A DNA stretch of 64,000 bases, taken from contig DIYJ01000006.1 of NCBI GenBank assembly GCA_002428995.1, positions 124,001 to 188,000 of the forward strand, in the 5' to 3' direction. Of the stretch, positions 17,138-26,088 are shown in pieces. The position numbers and the translations under genes are program-made. This DNA comes from Flavobacteriales bacterium UBA6057 (GTDB lineage Bacteria; Bacteroidota; Bacteroidia; Flavobacteriales_G; Salibacteraceae). Numbering within the stretch: the first letter of the stretch is position 1; every line of letters starts with the position of its first letter. The notes beneath the pieces are model-generated. The model had not been told where the DNA came from. It ran no database searches and worked only from the letters and a program-made list of their open reading frames with translations.

Positions 17138-20100
17138 TTACCAGCGGATGAACTGCTCGACTTGTGTTTCCTGCGTTGCTTTGTTTTGGAGGCGAATAAG
17201 GTAGTAACCAGGTGTTAGGTGGTTGAAGTTCAATCTCTGTACACGAGAGTCTGTGAGTTTTCCGTTTTCCAGGAATTGCCCGGTGATGGAGTAGACCTCA
17301 TACGCCCAGAAGCCATCTTCTACACCTTCCACAATCACTTCGCCTGTTTTCTTTACACCCTTTACATCTACAGAACCATCACCTTCCTTGCCTTTATCTT
17401 CTCCTCCCAGGTTGTCGAAGCCGCCACCGGCAAATTCACCGCCCAGTGGATCTGCCAACGGAATGCAGAAGTATTCAGTGCATTCTTCTCCAGTGGTTTC
17501 GTCCCTCAACAAAATGTGGAAGCAGAAGTGTTTCAGATTGTAGGCATTGAACAGGCTGGAGTGATTCAGCTGGAAGTTCACAGGAGCATTGATGATGCCT
17601 GGCTGCCCATTGATGAATCCTTCGGTGCATAGTTCTCCCACGGACGACCATATTCCTACGGTGAAATCGTGTCCGGCAATCTGAGAGGGAATAGTGATGT
17701 CAATTGCAAAGTCCATGCTGTAGGCTTCGTATCCCGGATTGCCACAGGGGGCTGGATTGATAACACCAAGAGGCGTTTGTGTGACCTGAGCCTCAATTTC
17801 CCATTCCGAGCATTCTTCCCTGCATTCTGGTAGATCAAAACAAAAGCGGGCGCAGATTTCCTCCTCGTTTTGACATACAATCATCTCCACACATACCTCA
17901 CCTCCGGCACTCGCATTGGGAACTTGCAAGAAGCCGCCCAGCTCATAAAGCCCGTTGCTGTAGCTTACAAATGGATTCAGAAGTTCACCCACGGAGAACC
18001 GATAATCTTCCGAACAGAAGTCAAAGGGAACGTTCTGATTGCCCCAGTTTCCGATCCAGATATTGACGTAGTAGTAGGTAAACTCTTCATCCGACTCGTA
18101 GCATATGATTTCAGGAGAGAGACCAAACTCAATATCAATGGGCTCTTCACACTCGCTGCCACCGCAATCAGGGTTCAACGGAACAATGATTTGAAGTTCA
18201 CCGGTGCAGTCTTCACTTTGCGCATCAGTGACCGTTACGCCATAGACGCCAGCGGGCACATCCACTTGATTGGGTCCGGGGTCGAAGCCTGGGTCAGACC
18301 ATGTATAGCTGTAGAAACCACTGCCACCGGTTACTGTCAGGGTGATGGTGCCATCGTTATCACATGCCGGAGTCACTACTTCCGTGATAGTAAGAGAGGT
18401 GCAGGGCTCACAAGGTTCCTGTGTGAAGCAGATGAGTTCTGAAGCGCATCCTGTGGCCGGATCTTTCACCTGAAGGCAAACGGTGCCGCCAACAGCTGGA
18501 TCGTCCCAAATCACTTCTGCAAAAGACAGGGAAGGATTGGAAACCAGCATGCCTCCGCTGGTGACGGACCATTCATACTCCATGTCAGGCAGATTGGTGT
18601 TGTAGGTCATGGCAGGGGAGATGCAGAGGTTTCCTTCCGGGAAGATCTCCGGTGGAACGGGTAGTCCGATGCTAATGTCCTTGATGATCTGCATGCCAGA
18701 GCCCGTAGTGAGGGTCACGGTATAGACACCATCCTGCTGATAGGTGGTAGAAGCTGTGTTTCCGGTGGCAGTGGTATTGTTTCCAAGGTCCCAGCTGTAG
18801 CTGTCAGAGCATCCCTCGGCACGGAAGGTAACGTCACGGCAATTGGAAACGCAGCAATAGAAGTCAACCCCTTCAGAGGAAGTAGCTTCAATCACGTTTG
18901 GCACAGCTCCCGCCCCCCAGGGACTCAGTGCCGGAACAATCGGAAACTGAAGTATTCCGGGTATGTAGTTCACGACAGCATCGTTGCCGTTTTCTATCAG
19001 AATGTCGGGTGTGTTAACCACGTCAAGGTCAACACCCGATCCATTTCGCCACAAGTAGAGTTTATCATCAGGGCCTCGTTGCACGTGAGCAGCGGATGCA
19101 ATGTCTATGTCTTCAGCAGGAAGAAGTTCGCAGCACTCTCTGAAATGCTTGAAATCATATTGAGAGAGTACAGTCCCATTCAGGGCGTAGAGAATATCAC
19201 CCGAAGCACTGAAGGCCGTCATTCTTGCATCCAGTTTATGCTTGAAGGAAGCCGTTCCTGTCAGGGCGTTGAATTCATAAATGTAGGCGGCTCCTCCGGC
19301 CGAAAAAATGAACCACCGCCCATCCGGTGAGGCTTCAATGTGAGCGTTCCAGGAGCTGGTTGTTGCGGGATCAACCATGTAAGGGCCTGAACTGCTGATC
19401 ACCGGAGCACCTAGCGCGCTCCCGTCAAATGGATAGGCTAGAATTTGCTCGTGCGCATCGATGCCGGGGCCTTGGTTTACGTCCGCCTGATCACTGGCGC
19501 CTTTGGTTATGATCCAGTGCCCATCGCCCTGACAACGGGGGATCACAGTAATTGCGTTCACAAAGGAATAGTTCGCAGCAGGGCTGTTTCCTGGAAACCC
19601 AGTCACCACTTCCACCTGGGGAATGGTGTTGACCTGATAATGCGATAGACCATAGGCGACTTCCTGGCAACTTCCGAACTGATTGTCGGTGACCATGAAT
19701 AAGTCGACCACACCATCTGATGCAGGAACACCAATAACTCCCTGATTACTTCTTACTCTCTTTTCGAGTTGATCAGAACATCCATTGGCGCTCAGTGCCC
19801 GAAATCCATTCACTACGAGATCTCCATCCTCACCGTACACGTCCCGACCATCTGTGTAGAACATATTGGGCCCGCAGGAATAGGTGTAAGTGGCATCTGC
19901 CAACATATCACTGTTGCCGATGAGCTCGTAGGTCTGTGCAGTCACTCCGTTGGAGAAGTTCAGGCTGACACCAAAATCCCCATTCGATGTTTTTGCAAAA
20001 TGCCAAAATGCGCCATCACAGATGGGCTCGCACTCTGAGGCATAGATGGCATTGGGAAAGGTGGCGGAGAAGGTGGGAGGCGAGAAATCAAGGTCTACGA

Positions 20101-21373
20101 TGGTGATGTTCACCGTGTAAGAACCTTCCTGGGTAAGCGTGAACGGTGCAACGATGTTTCCGGTCGTATTTGTCCCTGTTGCCGTTTCCTGCACTGTTCC
20201 GTTGGTGAGGACAATCTCCCATTGATCGATTGTGTTTCCTGCATCGTTGAAGATGGTAATGTCAAAAGGTGTGTTGGTGCAAGGCACCAGCGTGCTGAAC
20301 TCCGGAGTTGGGTCGATTTCCGTGCTGAGGCAGCCGTTTTCACCGGCTACTCCGGTTCTGATCAGGTTTTGAAGTGAAACCAGATTGGCAACAATGGGGT
20401 TGTTTTGAATGACCGCATGAGCTACACAGCGCTGCCCGGCAGTGAAGGTGTTCTTACACGCATCGTAGGTATAGTCCATGTAATTCTCCACCTGATCCAA
20501 CACCGCTGGAGTTTCCGGGCATGAGTTCACATTGCTGGGGCAGAAATAGTTGGGGCCATTCGTAACGGGTGTATCAGCGATGTTATCGTCTTCCGTGCAT
20601 TCTCCGGTTTGCAATCCCCAGGGGTGGGGAAGGTTGAAAAAGTGTCCCACTTCATGCACAAGCACCATTCCCAGGTCGTAATTCGAAAGCATCGTGCAGC
20701 TACAGTTCGGATTGGAAACGTCTCCCGTGACCTGAGCTTCCTGAACCACTCCAAGGCCACCAGAAAAGTTGGAGTATCCCAGTGTGTTGCCGATGATCTC
20801 CGGGATCACATAAACATTGAAATATTCGCTGGCTGGAAATCCATAAGCGCTGACAATCGCACCATCATTGCCCGTTGCAATGGAGCTGTTGGCAGGATCG
20901 TCATGCCTTGTGATGCCTGGGAAGTTGCTGCCATAATCGGCCCAATTGTCGTCATTGTCAGGCGTGTTCTGAGCAAAACAGAATTGAATCCCCATCGATG
21001 CCCCCGTGACCGAGTTGGGGTTCCCCGCAAAATCAGCATTCAAGCGATCCAGCTGAGCCTGAACCTGTGCATTTGATATGTTCCCTACACCGGCATTGTG
21101 AATGATGTGGAATACGATGGGAACGGTGTAGGTAGTTCCGTTTGTTTCGCTCTGAAATTGTTGCATCATGGATTGAGCTGCAGTCATGATGGTTTGCATC
21201 TGAGACTGATAGCCTGGCAGCTGCATCATTTGATTGTGGTTGTCTTCAAAGGAGCAGGTGGCATTTTGGCTTTGAGTAACGATTGGGATGAGGTTGGTGA
21301 TCAATACAAACGTTAGTAGGTAAATGGATTTGAGCAGGACTTTAAAGCACATTTTGGGTAATAGTGGATTCAT
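17138..21373 (-). CDS. Secreted M43-type metalloprotease paralogue (1411 aa)
   Basis: This is the upstream paralogue of the preceding protein and shares its full domain order over the whole length. It has a signal peptide (about 1-36), and a zinc protease with HEVGHFFNLPH (His240, Glu241, His244, His250) and Met-turn NYMDY. The middle region, PKD domain (SYSWDLGNNTTATGN), SprB-like repeat and T9SS sorting domain (GYYLIRLQN) then follow. Position 8 of the zinc motif is Asn, not Gly. The C-terminal tails of the two proteins are nearly identical, while the protease domains differ more. Substrates are unknown; the set suggests extracellular protein degradation or processing of surface proteins. 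Confidence 0.88.
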   Translation of the reverse strand: MNPLLPKMCFKVLLKSIYLLTFVLITNLIPIVTQSQNATCSFEDNHNQMMQLPGYQSQMQTIMTAAQSMMQQFQSETNGTTYTVPIVFHIIHNAGVGNISNAQVQAQLDRLNADFAGNPNSVTGASMGIQFCFAQNTPDNDDNWADYGSNFPGITRHDDPANSSIATGNDGAIVSAYGFPASEYFNVYVIPEIIGNTLGYSNFSGGLGVVQEAQVTGDVSNPNCSCTMLSNYDLGMVLVHEVGHFFNLPHPWGLQTGECTEDDNIADTPVTNGPNYFCPSNVNSCPETPAVLDQVENYMDYTYDACKNTFTAGQRCVAHAVIQNNPIVANLVSLQNLIRTGVAGENGCLSTEIDPTPEFSTLVPCTNTPFDITIFNDAGNTIDQWEIVLTNGTVQETATGTNTTGNIVAPFTLTQEGSYTVNITIVDLDFSPPTFSATFPNAIYASECEPICDGAFWHFAKTSNGDFGVSLNFSNGVTAQTYELIGNSDMLADATYTYSCGPNMFYTDGRDVYGEDGDLVVNGFRALSANGCSDQLEKRVRSNQGVIGVPASDGVVDLFMVTDNQFGSCQEVAYGLSHYQVNTIPQVEVVTGFPGNSPAANYSFVNAITVIPRCQGDGHWIITKGASDQADVNQGPGIDAHEQILAYPFDGSALGAPVISSSGPYMVDPATTSSWNAHIEASPDGRWFIFSAGGAAYIYEFNALTGTASFKHKLDARMTAFSASGDILYALNGTVLSQYDFKHFRECCELLPAEDIDIASAAHVQRGPDDKLYLWRNGSGVDLDVVNTPDILIENGNDAVVNYIPGILQFPIVPALSPWGAGAVPNVIEATSSEGVDFYCCVSNCRDVTFRAEGCSDSYSWDLGNNTTATGNTASTTYQQDGVYTVTLTTGSGMQIIKDISIGLPVPPEIFPEGNLCISPAMTYNTNLPDMEYEWSVTSGGMLVSNPSLSFAEVIWDDPAVGGTVCLQVKDPATGCASELICFTQEPCEPCTSLTITEVVTPACDNDGTITLTVTGGSGFYSYTWSDPGFDPGPNQVDVPAGVYGVTVTDAQSEDCTGELQIIVPLNPDCGGSECEEPIDIEFGLSPEIICYESDEEFTYYYVNIWIGNWGNQNVPFDFCSEDYRFSVGELLNPFVSYSNGLYELGGFLQVPNASAGGEVCVEMIVCQNEEEICARFCFDLPECREECSEWEIEAQVTQTPLGVINPAPCGNPGYEAYSMDFAIDITIPSQIAGHDFTVGIWSSVGELCTEGFINGQPGIINAPVNFQLNHSSLFNAYNLKHFCFHILLRDETTGEECTEYFCIPLADPLGGEFAGGGFDNLGGEDKGKEGDGSVDVKGVKKTGEVIVEGVEDGFWAYEVYSITGQFLENGKLTDSRVQRLNFNHLTPGYYLIRLQNKATQETQVEQFIRW

Positions 21374-21489
21374 GGGTTTGATTCAAATGATATTCTTGAT
21401 GTTTATACGAAGAGGAGGCTTGCTTCAAAAACAGAATCCAAACATAGAGGGGTGGTGTTGAAGCTTCAAGAGGATAAAAGAGTATGCGC

Positions 21490-21515
21490 GTACATCTTTT
21501 TATGTACAGATGTAC
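21490..21515 (-). promoter_or_regulatory. Palindromic upstream motif of second M43-type protease gene
   Basis: GTACATCT and AGATGTAC form a perfect inverted repeat with a 10-nt centre, 117-142 bp upstream of the start. Its right half (TTTTTATGTACAGATGTAC) matches the motif upstream of the paralogue with one internal substitution, and runs into the same AAAGA-like flank on the minus strand. Confidence 0.5.
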
Positions 21516-21595
21516 CTCTTTGCTTTAAACACTGCTTAAACCATGAAGTCTTCCGCTAAGGAAGATCTAAAAGAAAGGTGCTGGATGAGCTTATG

Positions 21596-22699
21596 TTAGG
21601 GCGTGTTGGGCCTTAGTACCCATAGCTCCACTTCTTCAGAAGAGCGCCAAAATTGATTGCGCTTTGTTTTGGAGGAAGCCCTGCCCACTTGCTGACGTTT
21701 TACACTTTCCAGCCTGAATCGTGAGTGCTGCTCGATTTCGTGCTGAATTGGGTGTGAAAAATCTGTGTGCGTTTGATCCGCCAGATTAGAGAAGAGAAGC
21801 ACCAGAGAGCCTGAAGCGGTCAACCGTGTTGATGCTTGCTCGAAAAAGCGAGGGAACAATTGATCGTCATAGTAGATGGCTTGATCAAGTCCTTCCAGGG
21901 AGCTGTTGGCTGGAATCCAGGGTGGATTGAATACAATCAACTCTACCTTCTGATCGAAGTGAGCAAAGAGATCACCGTATCCCAGTTCCACCCGTGTGGT
22001 GAGCTGACGCTTGGTTAGACTCTGTTGCATCCCGATCAACGCATTGGGATTGGAGTCGGTGCAGAATACATGCTGGAAACCATGCTTCAGGAGGAAAAAG
22101 GTGAGCACACCAGCTCCAACGCCAACATCGAGGGCTGAGTGCTTTGCTCCGGCATAAGCTTTAAGCCAACGGTCAAAAAGCTCCAGATGCTCAAAGCGAG
22201 TAGGGAAGTAGGTGTCGTAGAACGGATGTATGGATGGTTGAAGGCCTGGAATGGCAACACCTTTGGAATACCATTGCCATGAGCTGTTGAGACCTTGTAG
22301 CTGTGGGAAGGGGAGCAGGAAGTCAACCACATCGGGATAAAGGATTTTGAGCCACCCAATGTCAGGAGCCTTCCGAACCATGGGGCGTCCATCTCCGATT
22401 TCTACCAGGATTTTATGCGATAGCTCGCGAAAGGCAGCTCTGAACTTTCGCTGATCTTGAAAAGAGTCCTCGGTATAGCGGTGTCGCAGGTGGTTCTTCA
22501 GGGCTTTCAGAACCTCGAGTCCGGAACTGTAGACATCCTCAATCAGCACAAAAAGCCCCCCTTCAAGGGCTTCCACCGCCTGTTTGGGATTTATGCCTCT
22601 GTGGTATGGCATCACCTCAATCTCTGCCGTGATCGGCTCTGGCCTGCGAGCTTTGATGGTTTGCCCATGGAGCGTCACATGAAAACCCTCTTCGTTCAT
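21596..22699 (-). CDS. Class I SAM-dependent methyltransferase with NPPW motif (367 aa)
   Basis: This is a predicted methyltransferase acting on a planar nitrogen or similar atom. The C-terminal half shows the Rossmann SAM site DVGVGAGVLTFFLLKHG, the acidic strand end FCTDSNPNAL and the catalytic-loop FNPPW, as in HemK/RsmC/TrmN6-type enzymes. The N-terminal 190 residues are a separate domain I do not recognise and may select the substrate. I start at the ATG at 22699, since the longer frame begins with TTG. It follows a small coiled-coil gene by 49 bp on the same strand. The target (RNA, protein or small molecule) cannot be told from sequence. Confidence 0.82.
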   Translation of the reverse strand: MNEEGFHVTLHGQTIKARRPEPITAEIEVMPYHRGINPKQAVEALEGGLFVLIEDVYSSGLEVLKALKNHLRHRYTEDSFQDQRKFRAAFRELSHKILVEIGDGRPMVRKAPDIGWLKILYPDVVDFLLPFPQLQGLNSSWQWYSKGVAIPGLQPSIHPFYDTYFPTRFEHLELFDRWLKAYAGAKHSALDVGVGAGVLTFFLLKHGFQHVFCTDSNPNALIGMQQSLTKRQLTTRVELGYGDLFAHFDQKVELIVFNPPWIPANSSLEGLDQAIYYDDQLFPRFFEQASTRLTASGSLVLLFSNLADQTHTDFSHPIQHEIEQHSRFRLESVKRQQVGRASSKTKRNQFWRSSEEVELWVLRPNTP

Positions 22700-22748
22700 T
22701 CGTTTTGTATTGATGCGAACTGCTCTTGATAGCAGCAAGGGAGAACGA

Positions 22749-22976
22749 TCAGGCTTCAGATCGTTTGTTCAGCTTTTCTTCCAGGCTGGCGATCTTTTCG
22801 GTGTTCCGCTTGATCTCATTTTCGATGTACTTCTTATAGGCCTTCTTGATACTGGATTGTGAAGCGGATTCCAATTCCTTGTCCAGGTATTTGCCGTACG
22901 AGAGGAGCCCGTTTTTTTGAAATTCAAGGAGCTTCTGCGCGAGGCTCCACTTTTCCTTTTCAGATACTTCTTCCAT
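22749..22976 (-). CDS. Small coiled-coil protein (75 aa)
   Basis: This is a highly charged, fully helical small protein of 75 residues. The second half (about 38-72) has a heptad-like pattern of Ile/Leu with Glu/Lys, suggesting a coiled coil. It has no signal peptide or membrane segment. It lies upstream of the methyltransferase gene in the same orientation and might be expressed with it. I do not recognise the family. Confidence 0.6.
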   Translation of the reverse strand: MEEVSEKEKWSLAQKLLEFQKNGLLSYGKYLDKELESASQSSIKKAYKKYIENEIKRNTEKIASLEEKLNKRSEA

Positions 22977-23171
22977 TTGTGGCTGTTTAGCTCAGTTACA
23001 ATGACGTATTAAGTCCCGTTTATTTCGTTCGGTTCCAATAATACGAAACATCCGAGCGGCCTTTCGATGCCTGCAATGGAGCCGGTGACAGGAAAACATT
23101 GGAAGCTGTGTATGGCTACAAAAAACGGAGAGTGTTTGGTTTTTGGCCTGGCCATGACTTATGTTCGTCAC

Positions 23172-23888
23172 ATGTCAGATTTTGACAAAAAGGGAGAGCT
23201 CCAGTATACCGAAGAGCGCACGATCAGGCGATTGAGCGTCAAAAACTTTTTTGCTTCCATTCTGGAGGCTTTCAACCTGGAGCGTGGAGCCATCTACACG
23301 CTCAAGCGTCTTTTCACGGCACCCGGACACATGGTGTTGGATTACATAGGAGCAGGAAGGTATAAATATGTGGGGCCATTCAAGTTGCTGGTGATCTCCA
23401 CGGCCTTAGCCCTTCTGGCAATTTCTCAATCTGAATTGTTCGAGCGATTCAGCAGCAATTTCAAGGAGGACATTACCGTCAACAGTGACATCACCAGCTT
23501 TTTTGCTCAGATTCAATCTTACGTCAACCTCATCATCTGGGCCTACATACCAATTGTCTCCTTATTCTCATGGGCGCTCAACAAAAAACTGAAGCTCAAC
23601 TACGCGGAGAACCTGGCTTTCCACACCTACTTTTTTGTACTCAGCAACATCTTCACTCTGATGTTCATTCTTGATTTCTTCATTTCTAATTGGGTGTTGC
23701 TCCCTGTCAACTTGCTGCTGTTCCTCTTTTTCTACACCTGGATGTACAAGCAATTCTTCAACAAAGGGTGGCTGCGTTCATGGTTTGAATTGATCGGCAT
23801 TTACGCCATTGGCAACCTCATCTATCTTCTGGTATTGATAGGGGCGGTTGTTTCCTACCTAACGCTATTCCCGCCAGTCGAAAACTGA
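23172..23888 (+). CDS. DUF3667-family membrane protein
   Basis: This is a predicted inner-membrane protein. The family signature is visible as FNLERGAIYTLKRLFTAPGHMVLDYIGAGRYKYVGPFKLLVIS, with the first 20 residues forming a cytoplasmic amphipathic segment before the membrane spans. About four to five hydrophobic segments follow (around 23380, 23520, 23640, 23700 and 23810). Many family members have an N-terminal zinc ribbon, which is absent here. The start at 23172 is a judgement; the frame opens at 23067 and the extra 35 residues look unlike the family. The function of the family is unknown. Confidence 0.7.
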   Translation: MSDFDKKGELQYTEERTIRRLSVKNFFASILEAFNLERGAIYTLKRLFTAPGHMVLDYIGAGRYKYVGPFKLLVISTALALLAISQSELFERFSSNFKEDITVNSDITSFFAQIQSYVNLIIWAYIPIVSLFSWALNKKLKLNYAENLAFHTYFFVLSNIFTLMFILDFFISNWVLLPVNLLLFLFFYTWMYKQFFNKGWLRSWFELIGIYAIGNLIYLLVLIGAVVSYLTLFPPVEN

Positions 23889-24155
23889 GCCTCATTTCTT
23901 TAGCGAGACCATAGAACCCAAAGTATTCCCGGTTACAGCCAATCCTCTGCTGTGATACCAAATGTTCTAGGGCCATTTTTCCCGCCTTTTTACTTACGCC
24001 TGAATCTACTGCTGGTAGACATGAGTACATTTTGGCTGATGAGTTGGCGAATTTGGATTCAACCGGAGCGTTTGTAAATCGAAAACGAGCGAATATAAAT
24101 TCACCTGGAAAGCACAGATGAATACTGCGTAAAGTTGAGTTCAAATCAAACAATT

Positions 24156-25796
24156 ATGAAACACATATGGCTCTTTCTCGGACTCTTAATGAGCGCTTCT
24201 GTGGTGCTCGGGCAAGAATGTCCGCAAACCCTCAACATCAGCACTGGTTACGACCAGAACACCAGTTCGCTCATTCCGGACGGAGATCCGGATGATGACT
24301 GGATCATTACACAAACACCCGCAGGGCTTTCGGGCTTCACCGGAAATTATGGATTCATCATTCCCAAGTATTCACCTTACGATTGGGCTGGAAGTACGTC
24401 AAAGTGGATGAACTATCAGAACAGCGGTAATGGGCCTGACAACTTTTGCAGCAACGAATTGCCTTGGGTGTATCAGAATCCTTTCTGCATTTGCGGAGAA
24501 GGAGAGGAGTTCCAGGTAACGATCTCCTTTGACGTTCACTGCGATAACTGGGCGGAAGTCTGGTTGATGGATGGCTCAGGAAATACTATCTCCATGCTTC
24601 TCTCTCAAGTGCATCAGGAAATTGCAGCCAACTTCCAGAACCCAACGGATCACTCAACTACAGTACACTCCTTGCCAGCAGGTAATTACAGCATTGCCTT
24701 GCTACAGCGAAACAAGTCTTCAGTGACGGGTGTGACATTGGATGGAACCATCACTGTGGCTGAAGGTGGTGGCGTGTTGAGCGGTAATGAATGTGGTCAC
24801 ACACCTGAGCTTTCTGATCCAATGACGGGCCCTGCTGCTTCAAACTGCGATGGTTCAGGCGAGCCAGGCACTGGCACAGGCTGTCCAAAGTCAGTCAATG
24901 CAAGCACCGGATATGATCAGGTAGCCGGTGCGAAGATCGCAGATGGTCAACCTGATGATGATTGGATATTGACGCAGGTGCCTGCTGGAGTTACCGCTCC
25001 GATCAACGTTCCCGGAAGCATCATTACCAAGCACACCAGCTATCACTGGGCTGGACCTAGCGCGAAGTACATGAACTATCACAACAGCGGCACAGGAGTT
25101 AACAACTGGGCTGGATCGCAGCTGCCGTTTGTGTATCAGTTTGGTTTCTGTGTGTGTGGTGACGTGGCGGAAGAAGCTCTCGTGACCTTTGACCTAGATC
25201 TGCACTGCGACAACTGGAGTGAAGTATGGCTGATGGATGCCAGCGGAGCACCCATCATGTTGCTGCTCAGTCAAACTTATGCTCAGCAAACGGATAACTT
25301 CCTGAATCCAACGGATGCCGCATCACAAACAGTGGGTCTCGTGCCCGGACAGTATTCACTGGCGCTCTTGCAGCGAAATGGAACCGGCCCGACTGCGGTA
25401 AGCCTGGAGGCGGAAATCAGCAGCCCAACCGGAATCTCCTACGGCAACGTATGTGGATATGAGCCTGTGCTGGATGGAACATTCAACGGTACGGATGTAT
25501 CAGGAAACACAGGTGGTGGTGGAATCTTCGAGCCTGGATTCGAGAAAGGATCAGAAATTGACGCGGAGAAGGTTCAGGCCGTTTATCCAAACCCGGCAGC
25601 CGAAGTCATCACGCTGAAAGGTTTTGAGAACAATGTGAACATCACACTGACAGATCTACAGGGTAGAGTAGTGCTGATGAAGACGGTGAACAGCAATGAA
25701 CAGGTAGATGTAAGCGGAATCACCGCTGGTACCTACATGCTGCAAGCTACTGATCAGGCTGGTCATAGCCTTACAGAAACGCTGATCATTCGATAA
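24156..25796 (+). CDS. Secreted T9SS protein with duplicated Cys-rich domain (546 aa)
   Basis: This is an exported protein with a signal peptide (MKHIWLFLGLLMSASVVLGQ). The body is two copies of a domain of about 200 residues (about 22-225 and 243-437), each with STGYDQ, DPDDDWI-like and HCDNW(A/S)EVWLMD motifs and paired Cys. A T9SS sorting domain (VYPNPAAEVITLKGF to the end) closes the protein. The start at 24156 is fixed by the signal peptide; the frame is open further upstream but only with a TTG. The domain resembles extracellular beta-sandwich modules; no catalytic residues are evident. A strong terminator follows. Confidence 0.82.
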   Translation: MKHIWLFLGLLMSASVVLGQECPQTLNISTGYDQNTSSLIPDGDPDDDWIITQTPAGLSGFTGNYGFIIPKYSPYDWAGSTSKWMNYQNSGNGPDNFCSNELPWVYQNPFCICGEGEEFQVTISFDVHCDNWAEVWLMDGSGNTISMLLSQVHQEIAANFQNPTDHSTTVHSLPAGNYSIALLQRNKSSVTGVTLDGTITVAEGGGVLSGNECGHTPELSDPMTGPAASNCDGSGEPGTGTGCPKSVNASTGYDQVAGAKIADGQPDDDWILTQVPAGVTAPINVPGSIITKHTSYHWAGPSAKYMNYHNSGTGVNNWAGSQLPFVYQFGFCVCGDVAEEALVTFDLDLHCDNWSEVWLMDASGAPIMLLLSQTYAQQTDNFLNPTDAASQTVGLVPGQYSLALLQRNGTGPTAVSLEAEISSPTGISYGNVCGYEPVLDGTFNGTDVSGNTGGGGIFEPGFEKGSEIDAEKVQAVYPNPAAEVITLKGFENNVNITLTDLQGRVVLMKTVNSNEQVDVSGITAGTYMLQATDQAGHSLTETLIIR

Positions 25797-25821
25797 GCGA
25801 CCCACAGCAGTTCTTTAAAAC

Positions 25822-25863
25822 AAAGCCCGCCATGGTGTATTCCATGGCGGGCTTTTGCTTTTT
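25822..25863 (+). terminator. Strong rho-independent terminator
   Basis: A perfect 14-bp stem, AAAGCCCGCCATGG/CCATGGCGGGCTTT, with a 6-nt loop is followed by TTGCTTTTT, 25 bp past the stop codon of the T9SS gene. Confidence 0.92.
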
Positions 25864-26088
25864 ACCTGGTCAAGCTTCAGATGAGAATCAAGGATTCATT
25901 CCTAAAGCCAATTACCCGGTTCTCTGTCTGTTTGGAGCCTTTTGCGCATTCGAGCTTTGCCATCACGGGTTAATTTCAAAATTCGCGCGCTTGAAAACGA
26001 AACAGGATCTGATCAGCTGAAATGGCCAGATCAAACCAATAGCCAGGAATCTCAGGATTCGGGCCGCCTTGAGAAACTGCCTGAAACA

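Noticed and set aside
13319..21316. Many open plus-strand frames across the two M43-type genes
   Set aside because: They are antisense shadows; the minus-strand products have coherent domains end to end.
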